Source of the DNA: an uncultured Pseudomonas sp.
GTDB taxonomy: Bacteria; Pseudomonadota; Gammaproteobacteria; Pseudomonadales; Pseudomonadaceae
Direction: 5' to 3'
Assembly: GCF_946885955.1 (NCBI RefSeq)
Contig: NZ_CAMPHI010000004.1
Coordinates: 1 to 64,000 of the forward strand
Length of the DNA stretch: 64,000 nucleotides
Below the pieces are notes generated by a model, which ran no database searches, was not told where the DNA came from, and was given only the letters and a program-made list of their open reading frames with translations. Within the stretch, counting starts at the first letter, position 1, and each line of letters starts with the position of its first letter. Shown piece after piece: positions 1-7,792 of the stretch. Made by a program: the position numbers and the translations under genes.

Positions 1-99
1 CCAAACAGGAAGGAAGGTAACTGGCATCCAGCCTGCGGGGTGCGTCATTGCGTTGCTTGAACGCTAGTCCACAGCTGCCTTGACCACAAGTTTTTTATG

Positions 100-248
100 G
101 CCAATGGCCATCCTTCTTTGGGCTTGCCCATCCCGCCTTGCCGGGCTAGAGTTCGCCCGTCACGGTCAATCCCGTGGCCGGGAGTCGAAACCCGTTTGTT
201 GTCTGAGGCGCGACAGCGCCATAGCCGTGAAGCACAGGCGCTTTTTTT
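100..248 (+). ncRNA. Possible C4-antisense-RNA-like leader of an ash-type island gene
   Basis: This noncoding stretch lies directly before an ash-like reading frame. It contains several short complementary segments, for example GGCGC at 207-211 pairing with GCGCC at 216-220, and ends with AGGCGC followed by seven T residues (242-248). Phage and island ash-type genes are often preceded by C4 antisense RNA, which is the only reason for this call. I cannot fold it against the family model, so it may be an ordinary leader. Confidence 0.3.
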
Positions 249-500
249 ATGCCTGCTGTTTACGCGCATCTATGGCGGGCCGTGCGGGGCAGGCCTTTGG
301 CCTGGCCGGTTCCCTCGGACGCCGGTATTTCGACCCCCGTACGGTTCGCCACCCAATACCGAGTCGAAACGGTGGCTGGCGATTCCTCAATTAGTTCGAG
401 GAGCATAAGGAAAATGCGCTATCCCCCTTTTACCCAAGGGCTCCGCCTTGGGGCCTGCTGTTACTCATTCACCTCCGTCCTGGAGGTGTGCCATGACTAA
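249..500 (+). CDS. Ash-like small hypothetical protein
   Basis: This 83-residue frame begins MPAVYAHLWRAVRGRPL. I associate that opening with the ash-like small proteins found in Pseudomonas prophages and genomic islands. There is no clear ribosome binding site; the ATG follows the T-run of the leader directly. Its end overlaps the next gene, whose Shine-Dalgarno lies inside it. No domain of known function is visible. It may be a translated regulatory leader rather than a functional protein. The presence of an ash-type unit suggests that the left edge of the window is island or prophage-remnant DNA. Confidence 0.4.
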   Translation: MPAVYAHLWRAVRGRPLAWPVPSDAGISTPVRFATQYRVETVAGDSSISSRSIRKMRYPPFTQGLRLGACCYSFTSVLEVCHD

Positions 501-762
501 ATCCCACCCCGCTGTAATCCCCTTTCCGAAACGTATCGAACCGCTCGACTGCACCATTTCCGCTGTCTGCCACTTCCAGGCGGCGGCTGAGTTGCGGATG
601 ACGATGCTGCATAAGCTGTTCGATATTCTGGCGCGCACGGATGCGTCCACCGATAACGCCGGGCATTTGCGCGAGTGCTGCGACAACGCCCGCGAGCTGC
701 TTAACGATGCGCAGGTGCTGTACCGCAGTGCATTGGCGCAAGGGAGGGTTGCCGATGACTAA
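493..762 (+). CDS. Small hypothetical protein of island type
   Basis: This 89-residue protein begins MTKSHPAVIPFP at an ATG preceded by a good GGAGG (482-486), so I prefer this start to an in-frame ATG 45 bases upstream. The N-terminus is polar and proline-rich and the rest is probably helical (AAELRMTMLHKLFDILART). I recognise it only as a type that recurs behind ash-like frames in Pseudomonas islands; the function is unknown. Its last codons overlap the next gene by 8 bases, so the two are probably translationally coupled. Confidence 0.65.
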   Translation: MTKSHPAVIPFPKRIEPLDCTISAVCHFQAAAELRMTMLHKLFDILARTDASTDNAGHLRECCDNARELLNDAQVLYRSALAQGRVADD

Positions 763-1051
763 GCTCTTCACCAGCTACCTGCCCAGCCACGACGGTCAAC
801 GCGGCGCGGTGATCGAGTGGACGCACAACTGTCAGCACTCCTTTGATCAGGGCGTGAGCTGCGCTCAAGCCTGGTTGAGCAACGACGACACCGGCTGGCT
901 ATGGGCGAACCTGATCGTCGAACGCGACGCTTTGCCAACCGGGGTGCAGCGCCGTGCGTTCGAGATCGGCTTTCTCAGCCGGGTGCACCAGCGTTTGTGC
1001 TCGCCGTTCGGCGGCGGGCATCAGGCCCGGCAGACCTGTTTGCAGCTCTGA
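755..1051 (+). CDS. Small hypothetical protein, partner of the preceding gene
   Basis: This 98-residue protein begins MTKLFTSYLPSHDG. The start is supported by AGGGAGG a few bases upstream and by the 8-base overlap with the preceding gene; the longer frame reaching back to 641 is only an open extension. There is no signal peptide or membrane segment. The sequence is rich in W, H and C (WTHNCQHSF, SCAQAWL), but no known motif is evident. Together with its upstream partner it looks like an accessory cassette with a possible link to island maintenance; the function is unknown. Confidence 0.6.
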   Translation: MTKLFTSYLPSHDGQRGAVIEWTHNCQHSFDQGVSCAQAWLSNDDTGWLWANLIVERDALPTGVQRRAFEIGFLSRVHQRLCSPFGGGHQARQTCLQL

Positions 1052-1069
1052 ATAGCGGCTGACCATAAC

Positions 1070-1109
1070 GGATCGATATCTGCCGGTCGCGGCCGGCAGA
1101 TATCGATCC
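1070..1109. repeat. Perfect 17-bp inverted repeat (hairpin)
   Basis: GGATCGATATCTGCCGG (1070-1086) and its exact reverse complement (1093-1109) are separated by six bases. No T-run follows, so a Rho-independent terminator is not obvious. It lies between the small island genes and the pyocin gene. Confidence 0.8.
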
Positions 1110-1135
1110 ACAGCTGCAACAGCAATCGTCCGTTA

Positions 1136-1198
1136 AGCCCCGAATATGTGCGCTATGGCATGCCTGCGTCATGTCCATGACGGGTAGCATTCGGGGCT
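1136..1198. promoter_or_regulatory. Nested inverted repeats in the pyocin leader
   Basis: AGCCCCGAAT (1136-1145) pairs perfectly with ATTCGGGGCT (1189-1198). A second palindrome, GTCATG-TC-CATGAC (1168-1181), lies inside the loop. Together these could form a branched structure just upstream of the pyocin start, as an operator or an mRNA control element. I do not see a canonical P-box repeat of the PrtN-activated type. Confidence 0.45.
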
Positions 1199-1250
1199 GG
1201 ATACCTCGCAGGTCGTCTTTCAATGGCCTGCCAATCGAAGGATCGATGAT

Positions 1251-2504
1251 ATGAGTGGATATGTACCCAATGACCGGGGCAAGCGGCCCGCTCCGGTGAG
1301 CGAACCCTATAACGGGGAATTCGATCAGCAGCCCGCCAGGCCACTGGTGCTCGCCGATACACAAGCACCTGCGCCCACTCCAGCCCCCAAGCCTATTGGC
1401 TGCGTGTTCGCCAAATCCTGCAACCTGCCGGATGGGGTGATCGATCACAACAATCCCGGTGGCTTCGTACCGCTAGAACAACTGAAGGACTATGGCGACT
1501 GGGCCGTGTTGAGCACCGGTACGGCGATCAGGGCGGGCGGTACGCCCCTGCGGTTGATCGGTAGTTCGACTGCAGCGACCACAATAGCGAGCCGCCTGAG
1601 CGGTACCTTGTCGCTGGGCATACTCGAAGGCGCTGGTGTCGTGCTGATGGGTGTAGTGGTTGGCACCATCGCCATGCTGCTACCCAACACCACCTCGGCC
1701 GACAGCGCGCTCTACACCAACGAGCAATATCGCTCCCTGACCTTGGGCCGTACCCGTGTTCGCGTACACATCCAGCAACTGACCGCGGGCACCATCAATG
1801 CCTACGGTTTCTACACCGGCCGCAAACCGGAATGGGAAAACGCCCGGGTCGTGGCGGCCACCCAGCGTGGCGATCAGTTCGTCGCCGACCTGGGGCAAGG
1901 TATCGGGGTAATCTGGACGCCGGCAGCCGACCCCAACGAACTGGGCATCCCAGCACTGGAAGGCGCGCCGCAACTGCCAGCCATCTGGGTTTACCCGCCC
2001 ACGGAACAGTCCAACAAAGCCCTGGTCAATCCCGTACACCCGCCCGACTACCAGGACGCCATAATCTGGTTCCCGGCGACGGATATTCCGCCGATCTATG
2101 TGGTGCTCAGCGTTCGCTATCAGCCAGGAGTCGTGACTGGGCTGGGGGAGGATGTGACGGGGGTTTGGTTGGCGGGGGCAAGCGTTGGGCAAGGTGTTCC
2201 GATCCCAACCCGGATTGCTGACAAGTTGCGGGGGCGTGAGTTTTCAAGCTTTGATGCGTTCAGAACAGCCTTCTGGAAGGCCGTTGCCGCTGACCCTGAG
2301 CTACGTCAGCAATTGAATGAAGATAATGTGGAGCGTACGCAGTCAGGCAATGCCCCTATCGTTCGAAATAGAGACTCTGCGGGGAAAAGAAGCAGCTTTG
2401 AACTGCACCACGTTGATCGTATCGCCGATGGCGGTGCCGTATATGACGTGGATAATTTACGGGTCAACACCCCCAGAAACCACATCGACAATCACCGGAA
2501 ATAG
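1251..2504 (+). CDS. S-type pyocin-like protein with colicin E9-type HNH DNase domain
   Basis: This 417-residue bacteriocin-type nuclease would cut DNA of competing cells. The N-terminus is a short Pro/Ala-rich tail (residues about 35-47), followed by a cysteine-containing segment GCVFAKSC and a Pyocin_S-like domain with a hydrophobic stretch near residues 115-145. The C-terminal ~95 residues closely follow colicin E9/pyocin S2 DNases: IADKLRGREFSSFDAFR, then ELHH, DVDNLRV and RNHIDNH, keeping all expected HNH histidines. It is shorter than classical S pyocins (about 600-700 residues) and lacks an evident receptor-binding N-terminus. It could therefore be delivered in another way, such as type VI secretion. 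The cognate immunity gene follows after 2 bases. Confidence 0.88.
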   Translation: MSGYVPNDRGKRPAPVSEPYNGEFDQQPARPLVLADTQAPAPTPAPKPIGCVFAKSCNLPDGVIDHNNPGGFVPLEQLKDYGDWAVLSTGTAIRAGGTPLRLIGSSTAATTIASRLSGTLSLGILEGAGVVLMGVVVGTIAMLLPNTTSADSALYTNEQYRSLTLGRTRVRVHIQQLTAGTINAYGFYTGRKPEWENARVVAATQRGDQFVADLGQGIGVIWTPAADPNELGIPALEGAPQLPAIWVYPPTEQSNKALVNPVHPPDYQDAIIWFPATDIPPIYVVLSVRYQPGVVTGLGEDVTGVWLAGASVGQGVPIPTRIADKLRGREFSSFDAFRTAFWKAVAADPELRQQLNEDNVERTQSGNAPIVRNRDSAGKRSSFELHHVDRIADGGAVYDVDNLRVNTPRNHIDNHRK

Positions 2505-2506
2505 TC

Positions 2507-2764
2507 ATGGAAAACAATATTTCTGATTACACAGAAGCCCAGTTCATCAGCTTCATAAAAGAAATACGCGCAGCAAACAAAAGCGCGTCAGACGAGGTTA
2601 TGGGGGAGCTTCTGGAGCAGTTCAGGCTTTTAACTGAGCATCCCGATGGGACTGACCTGATCTATTACCCCGAACCTGGGGCAGATACTTCCGCAGAAGG
2701 CATTACCGAAACAGTCAAGAAATGGCGTGAAGCCAATGGCTTACCCGGCTTCAAAGTAGGGTAG
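2507..2764 (+). CDS. Colicin E9/pyocin-type immunity protein (Im9 family), copy 1
   Basis: This 85-residue acidic protein binds and inhibits the DNase domain encoded just upstream. It matches Im7/Im9 along its full length: ISDYTEAQF at the N-terminus, the exosite-binding core DLIYYPEPG near residues 50-58, and the ending REANGLPGF. The double tyrosine and preceding acidic residues that contact DNases are all present. It starts 2 bases after the pyocin stop codon, so the two are co-transcribed and probably coupled. Position and sequence make it the best candidate for the cognate immunity protein. Confidence 0.9.
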   Translation: MENNISDYTEAQFISFIKEIRAANKSASDEVMGELLEQFRLLTEHPDGTDLIYYPEPGADTSAEGITETVKKWREANGLPGFKVG

Positions 2765-2847
2765 GTCGCGTCTCGCACAAAGCGGCGTGGTGTACGACTT
2801 GGATAAGTCGAAAGTACATACACATTGATATTCACAAGGCAAAATAA

Positions 2848-3110
2848 ATGGGTTTCAAACACAGAAAAACTAGTGAATATACAGAGTCTGAATTCCTGGA
2901 GTTGCTGGGCCGGGTATTTAACGCTGAATGCCCAACCGAGGCAGAGTATGACGAGACAATTGAACACATAGAAAACATTACTGAACCCCCATCGGGAAGC
3001 GATATATTATTTTATCCTGAGCCTGGAGTAGACGACAGTCAGAAGGTGTATTGAAAGTTGTTAAAGAGTGGAGAGCAACTAACGGCCTACCTGGATTCAA
3101 GGCTGGTTAG
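2848..3110 (+). pseudogene. Frameshifted Im9-family immunity gene, copy 2
   Basis: The first 60-odd residues form a good immunity protein (TSEYTESEFLELL, then SGSDILFYPEPG, with Leu-Phe-Tyr where DLIYY is usual). The frame then shifts after DDSQ near 3036-3042 and ends at a TGA at 3052-3054. The neighbouring frame continues the family ending (GVLKVVKEWRATNGLPGF) to the TAG at 3108-3110. A one-base loss in the short CAGAA region would explain it. It is more AT-rich and more divergent than the two flanking copies, so it probably once matched a different pyocin. Confidence 0.8.
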
Positions 3111-3153
3111 GCGCGCTAATGGCGGTTCTTGTATTTTTGGCTGCAGGGGAAAC

Positions 3154-3224
3154 ATCGGGGACAGCGCACGGCTTTGGCTTGAATCTTCAAGCAGAAGCGA
3201 AATTAGTCGTGGTCTGTCCCCGAT
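3154..3224. mobile_element. REP-like element with GGGGACAG ends, between immunity genes
   Basis: ATCGGGGACAG (3154-3164) and its exact reverse complement (3214-3224) bound a 71-bp segment that contains CGTGGTCTGTCCCC. This is the palindrome style of repeats mobilised by REP-associated tyrosine transposases. No transposase gene is in the window. Its right arm ends 16 bases before the start codon of the third immunity gene, so it may supply or disturb that gene's expression. Confidence 0.55.
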
Positions 3225-3240
3225 TTTTATAGGAAAGCCA

Positions 3241-3498
3241 ATGGACAAGACACTTTCTGACTACACCGAACGTGAGTTTATTCAGCTATTGGAAAAGCTC
3301 ATTGCGGATTGCGGCACAGCTTCAGATGATTCTCTGGCTGACCTGCTGGAACAATTTGAACATCTCACTGGCTATCCCGCAGGCTCTGATTTGATCTATT
3401 ACCCTGAGCCTGGGGAAGATAATTCCGCAGAAGGCATTATCGAAACCGTCAAGAAATGGCGTGAAGCCAATGGCTTGCCCGGCTTCAAGATTGAATAG
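3241..3498 (+). CDS. Colicin E9/pyocin-type immunity protein (Im9 family), copy 3
   Basis: This 85-residue protein begins MDKTLSDYTEREF; the ATG follows AGGAAAG with good spacing. It keeps the whole Im9 signature, with SDLIYYPEPG near residue 50 and the ending REANGLPGFKIE. It is very similar to copy 1 in its C-terminal half (DNA identity is visibly high from 3370 on) but differs in helices I-II, the part that sets DNase specificity. No pyocin gene lies next to it, so it is either an orphan immunity gene against rival DNases or a duplicate of copy 1. Confidence 0.88.
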   Translation: MDKTLSDYTEREFIQLLEKLIADCGTASDDSLADLLEQFEHLTGYPAGSDLIYYPEPGEDNSAEGIIETVKKWREANGLPGFKIE

Positions 3499-3510
3499 AC
3501 CCGTGTGCAC

Positions 3511-3590
3511 CAATACCGGTGCCGGTGCGCACGGCGCACCCTACGGATTGCGGCCTCCCCAGATACCCCATGCAACAGGCCATGGGGAAC
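3511..3590. repeat. Dispersed palindromic repeat, copy A
   Basis: The core GGTGCGCACGGCGCACCC is preceded by an ATACCGGTG-like segment and followed by CATGCAACAGGCCATGG. The same architecture recurs at 7010-7100 and 8570-8690. A GACAGACCACGG segment follows (3599-3610), recalling the element at 3154-3224. It probably acts as a REP-type element between the converging immunity and protease genes. Confidence 0.6.
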
Positions 3591-3641
3591 AACAGGTGAC
3601 AGACCACGGTTCTTCGGTGCGAAAATTCGGCATGCTCCCTA

Positions 3642-4418
3642 CTACGTTGTTAACACTCTGCATTGAAATGGAAAGCCGCGACTGCGCGCCTCACTATTGA
3701 TTTTTGAGGACACATTCTTTGCTACATCTTGCTCAAGCCAGCCCAGCTTCGCATTTCCGTCTTTATGAATAGATAGCATGAGAAGCATTGCCGAAAAATC
3801 GTTAAAGCCAAAGAACGTTTTAATTGCATCGACGACGAATTCCATAGGAGTGCTGTCATCGTTGAGAAGCTCGATTTGCGCCTTCCCTAGATTCGCCCCA
3901 TCGGATGGCCAAATTTTCGCATATGTAGCTGGCGAGTCTAGATTATATTTTTTTAACTGAGAGACGTGCTTCTTTAAGGCAAGAATAGCAAAGAACCGCT
4001 TCCCATCACTATCAAGCCCAAGTATCTTTACGCGCATGGGAAATAAACCCCACAACCCCAGCCAAATTGAAAGCCAGCCGGCAATGACGAAAAGCCCATT
4101 GTTATATACAAAGTGATAAATAAGGACAAGAGTCGCGCCAACAACGATATTCACAATGACCCCAGCGGTAATTATCAGTATCTCGTTAGCCCATGTAGCC
4201 TTTCCATGATTTCGATTATAAATAACCACCCCCGAAAAAAGGCCTGCTCTTGGTCTAATTGAACACCCCGTTTCTGAGAATTTAATACTTACCGGGCCAA
4301 CTGCGAACTCGACCAATTTGTGACTGGCAAAAATAACCGCCAGCAAATGGCCGAGTTCGTGAATCAATATCACAAAAAATACATTGATATAAAGCAACAA
4401 CAATATTTCCATAACCAT
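3642..4418 (-). CDS. Site-2-type M50 zinc metalloprotease family membrane protein
   Basis: This 258-residue membrane protein carries the M50 zinc-binding motif HELGH at residues 20-24, inside the first membrane helix. More hydrophobic helices lie near residues 80-130. Family members cleave substrates within the membrane, for example anti-sigma factors, or process secreted peptides. The C-terminal half is soluble with no recognised domain and I do not see a clear second metal motif (NxxPxxxLDG), so catalysis is uncertain. Base composition is clearly more AT-rich than the neighbours, suggesting recent acquisition. The start has a weak ribosome binding site. The substrate is unknown. Confidence 0.7.
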   Translation of the reverse strand: MVMEILLLLYINVFFVILIHELGHLLAVIFASHKLVEFAVGPVSIKFSETGCSIRPRAGLFSGVVIYNRNHGKATWANEILIITAGVIVNIVVGATLVLIYHFVYNNGLFVIAGWLSIWLGLWGLFPMRVKILGLDSDGKRFFAILALKKHVSQLKKYNLDSPATYAKIWPSDGANLGKAQIELLNDDSTPMEFVVDAIKTFFGFNDFSAMLLMLSIHKDGNAKLGWLEQDVAKNVSSKINSEARSRGFPFQCRVLTT

Positions 4419-4465
4419 TACCGACCGACAGTCATTGAGCTAACGCGATTATATAAAGCGAGTAG

Positions 4466-6649
4466 TTATAACTCGGCCGCCTGAGTCGCGTCGGTTGCCT
4501 CAGTCGCATCGATTGCCTCAGTCACTTCGCCAATAGCGTCATCCTCCGAAGCGTAGTCTTGGGCGTCATCAGCGTCTTGCCCGGCGATTTCAGCGTCAGC
4601 GCTGCTCGACGACTGGTCGAAATCTGTGTCTGAGTCGGTGTCCAGTCTCTTTACCCAGTTGTTGTCCTTGTCGATCTGCACCATGCCTGCGGAACCTCCG
4701 GCTGGACGGGCGATGGCCAGGTCGTTCTCGAAGGGCTGGATCGAATAGTAGTCCAGGGGAATGCGCAATTTACCGCTCAGGTCGATGGCCCCTTCCCGTT
4801 CGCCACGGGTAACCACCGCCATGCCGCTGGAGAAGTAGCTCACCTCGTCGTAGGGAAGCTTGAACGGCAGAAAGGCGCCTTGCCGATTGATAAAGGCGTA
4901 GCGCTTGCTGCTGTCGTGCTGTACCAGCAGCGGCTGCTCGCCATCGAAATTGGCGATGGCGCTGTAGCCCTGGGGGTTGATTCTGCGTCCTTGCAGGTCG
5001 AAGACATCGCGCCGGCTGCGCTCCTGCGAGCTGACATAAATGAAGTCGCCATACACCGCTGCTTCGTCGTAACGCGGTGGCAGAATCTCCTTGCCGGCTA
5101 GGGTGTAAACCCCGTAGCCCCCCTGGATTTCGTAGGTCAGCTCGCCGACGCGGGCGGTGATGAGGTTGCCGGTAACGGTGGGGTTCACGAAGCGCATCGG
5201 CAGCGTGAACCTGTGCCGCTTGATGTCGTAGATGCCATAAGGGCCATTGGTTTCACGCTGCACCAGCAGCAGATCGGCATTGATCTCCTGTTCGATGGTA
5301 TCGAACGGCAGGCGCTTGGGTTCGGTGCTGCCCGCGGGAAAATAGTAGTAACCGATCTGCACCTCGCTGCTCGGGTCCGCGGGGTTCTGATGGTCGCCCA
5401 AGAGGTAAAGCCCCGGCGTATCGCTGTGATCCGCATCGAAAAAGCGCGGTTTTACCACCCAGCGGCCGGCTGCGTCGACGAAGCCCGCCAGCTCCGATTC
5501 CGGGTCGGTGGCGATATAGCGCTTCTGTGCGGGCAATGTATTGGTTAGCTGGAGTTGGGCGTGGTGCTCTTCGAGCGGTTCGAGCACATGGATGACGATA
5601 CGTTGGGGCGTGGCTTCGAAATCGTAGCGCGCGCTGACCTGTTGTAACGGGCTCGGCTCGACCTGCAGATCTTTACTGAGCGTTTCCAGGTGTTTCTGCA
5701 GCGCCTGGCTATTCGGATACTGGTCAAGGTCGTCCTTGGTTTGCAGCAGTGCCTCGTGGAATGCGCGCAGCGCTGCGATTTCCGTCGCCGAGGGCATTGA
5801 CTGCGCATTCTGCCCGAGGTTGTGCAACGCCTTGCCCGTGTCGGTCAGGCCTTGCACGACGTAGGAGGATCCCCGGGGGACGCTGAGCGTCAGCGAGGCG
5901 GCGTTATCCGCTAGAGCGGTCAGCTGATAGACCTCACCGTTTGCAAGTTCAACCTTGGGGGTTTGCTCATCCAGCACTAGGGTTTTGAATGCCGGGTAGC
6001 TGCGGTAGCTGACCCGCAGATAGAGTTTGGCGAGGGGCTTGCCGACCGGGAGTTCGAGCGGATCGCCGGAGGACGGCATGAACGCGGCAGCATCGGTCTC
6101 AACCTTCGCCTCGGCAAGCGCCTGCTCGGAACCGTCACGGAAATACAGATGTATGGGCTGATATCGCTCCGCCGCGGATTGCTCCGGCGTGGCCGCGCGC
6201 AGCCAGATTTCGTCGAGGGGGGAAGTACCCAAGCGCACCCGCGAACGCGTGCCCTGCATATATTGAGTGAAATGCAGCTTCCCGGTCGCGGCCAGGGCCG
6301 CAGTAACATCCGCGCTGGTGTAGGGAACGAAGAGCGGTTCGTATTGATATCCCTGCGTCGCCTCCTCCTCGGTGATCGCGGTAACCGTCAGGCTGAGTTC
6401 GATCTGGCTGAGCATTTCCAGGATGCTGAGCGTGCCGGCGCTGTCATTGATGAGATAGTTCAGGCGCTTTTCGGCTTCGGGCATCGACAGTGTGCCCAGG
6501 TCCTCGATCCTGCCCTCGTTCATTTCCTCGGCGCTGAAGCGTGGGCCGGCCGAGTGCTGCGCCGAAAAATAGTAACCAAGGCCCCCTACCGTCAGCAGCG
6601 CCACGGCCAGTAACGTCAGAAGCATCCATTTGGGCGGGTTGGGTTTCAT
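4466..6649 (-). CDS. WG-repeat-containing membrane-anchored protein
   Basis: This 727-residue protein has an N-terminal membrane anchor (LLTLLAVALLTVGGLGYYF, residues about 11-29), a long soluble middle part, and a C-terminal half with divergent WG/KWG-type repeats (for example LAGFVDAAGRWVVKPRF and AFINRQGAFLPFKLPYDEV). Such repeats form beta structures, often on surface or envelope proteins of unknown role. The last ~80 residues are very acidic and end in EATEATDAT-type repeats, encoded by imperfect DNA repeats at 4485-4530. The start has AGGAAAGGAA upstream. The function is unknown; exposure in the periplasm is likely. Confidence 0.75.
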   Translation of the reverse strand: MKPNPPKWMLLTLLAVALLTVGGLGYYFSAQHSAGPRFSAEEMNEGRIEDLGTLSMPEAEKRLNYLINDSAGTLSILEMLSQIELSLTVTAITEEEATQGYQYEPLFVPYTSADVTAALAATGKLHFTQYMQGTRSRVRLGTSPLDEIWLRAATPEQSAAERYQPIHLYFRDGSEQALAEAKVETDAAAFMPSSGDPLELPVGKPLAKLYLRVSYRSYPAFKTLVLDEQTPKVELANGEVYQLTALADNAASLTLSVPRGSSYVVQGLTDTGKALHNLGQNAQSMPSATEIAALRAFHEALLQTKDDLDQYPNSQALQKHLETLSKDLQVEPSPLQQVSARYDFEATPQRIVIHVLEPLEEHHAQLQLTNTLPAQKRYIATDPESELAGFVDAAGRWVVKPRFFDADHSDTPGLYLLGDHQNPADPSSEVQIGYYYFPAGSTEPKRLPFDTIEQEINADLLLVQRETNGPYGIYDIKRHRFTLPMRFVNPTVTGNLITARVGELTYEIQGGYGVYTLAGKEILPPRYDEAAVYGDFIYVSSQERSRRDVFDLQGRRINPQGYSAIANFDGEQPLLVQHDSSKRYAFINRQGAFLPFKLPYDEVSYFSSGMAVVTRGEREGAIDLSGKLRIPLDYYSIQPFENDLAIARPAGGSAGMVQIDKDNNWVKRLDTDSDTDFDQSSSSADAEIAGQDADDAQDYASEDDAIGEVTEAIDATEATDATQAAEL

Positions 6650-7009
6650 CGTGGAATTCCTTTCCTGGAGAAATAAAGGGCAGCTGTTGTGAGCTGGCTC
6701 AGCCGAATACGGGCTGTTTGAACCTCGACTCGTATGGGAGGCCAGTAAAGCCCCCCGAATAGCGGATTGATCAGCACATGGCGCTTAAGCGGTCGCATGC
6801 CACCCGGCCGAATAGCGAAGCGCAGCAACGCAGGACCGACATTGTTAGCCTGAGGCTCCCGATGTCGTCAATTTCTTCAGCCGTTTGTGCATTGAGCCGC
6901 CCTTGGGGTTGAGGCGGTCAGAACGAACATCAAACCAAGGGAAGTACGTCCCCCTTCCCGGCCGAATCAATGGCTATGTCTTCCGGGCGAGCTCCGTGCG
7001 CCCCCATCC
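6650..7009. other. Intergenic region without a recognisable gene
   Basis: About 360 bases lie between the WG-repeat gene and repeat copy B. The part next to 6650 holds the promoter side of the WG-repeat gene. Short open frames exist, but none has a ribosome binding site or a recognisable product. Confidence 0.5.
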
Positions 7010-7100
7010 CAATGCCAACACCGGTGCCTGGTGCTATGGCCGGTGCGCATGGCGCACCCTACGGTGGCTTTCCACATGCCCATGCAACACGCAATGGAAC
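7010..7100. repeat. Dispersed palindromic repeat, copy B
   Basis: It contains CAATGCCAACACCGGTG, then GGTGCGCATGGCGCACCC, then CATGCAACACGCAATGG, in the same order and spacing as copies A and C. It lies just past the 3' end of the GNAT gene and is followed by GGAGACAGATCACCG (7105-7119), similar to the tail of copy A. Confidence 0.65.
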
Positions 7101-7152
7101 AGTCGGAGACAGATCACCGCTTTGATCGCCCTCGCTATCCGACTCAGGCAGC

Positions 7153-7611
7153 TCAAAGCTCCCGTGCCATCAACCACTGTTCTTTGCCCCAGGCTGCAAA
7201 ACGCTCCTGCACCTGCCAGCCGCGCTTCGCGTAGTAGTCGCTGCGGTCGTGGGTGTGCAGGTACAGCCGCTCGGTGCCGCTGGCTTTTGCGGCAGTGCAG
7301 ATGCCTTCGATCAGTTGCTGCGCCAGGCCTCGCTTCCTTGCCTGCGGGGCGATGAATACGCAAGCGAGCCAGGGGCCGAGTTCCGGGCGTTCGGGCAGGT
7401 CGTTGCTGGCGAGTGCGGCGCCGCCGAGCAGCTGATGGTTTTCGAGGGCGATCAGGCATTGCCAGTCGCCATTGCTCTGGCCTTCGGCGAATTCACGCTG
7501 CCAATCGGCCAAGGGCTGCTCGGCGAATTCATAGGCGAACTGCTGATGCAGCCACTGCGCCAGGGTGTCGCTGTATTGCATATGGTCTCGTAGCCAAACC
7601 AGGCGGAGCAT
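7153..7611 (-). CDS. GNAT-family N-acetyltransferase
   Basis: This 152-residue protein would transfer an acetyl group from acetyl-CoA to an amine. The GNAT core is visible: QCLIALENHQLLGGAAL (beta strands 2-3), then VFIAPQARKRGLAQQLI, the acetyl-CoA pyrophosphate-binding motif A, and a C-terminal YLHTHDRSDYYAKRGWQV region. I start it at the ATG giving MLRLVWL because AAGGAA lies 7 bases upstream; the frame extends 26 codons further without support. The substrate cannot be inferred, and no obvious antitoxin or partner lies next to it. Confidence 0.82.
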   Translation of the reverse strand: MLRLVWLRDHMQYSDTLAQWLHQQFAYEFAEQPLADWQREFAEGQSNGDWQCLIALENHQLLGGAALASNDLPERPELGPWLACVFIAPQARKRGLAQQLIEGICTAAKASGTERLYLHTHDRSDYYAKRGWQVQERFAAWGKEQWLMAREL

Positions 7612-7792
7612 GTGGGATTCCTTATCCAATTTTGATAGGTACATACACACAGGGAGCCGGAGGGATTGTGCACGGTCATGCCTGAACAAAAAGCGCAGAG
7701 GTCTGCTCTATAAATAAATCCGTCACCGTTGTTTTCATCGCCTATAAGTAGATCAGTCCCCACTCTTCTGATCGCCCCATCTGGCAGGACAC

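Noticed and set aside
1110..1250. P-box for PrtN activation before the pyocin gene
   Set aside because: I looked for repeated ATTGnnGT-like boxes and did not find a convincing one.
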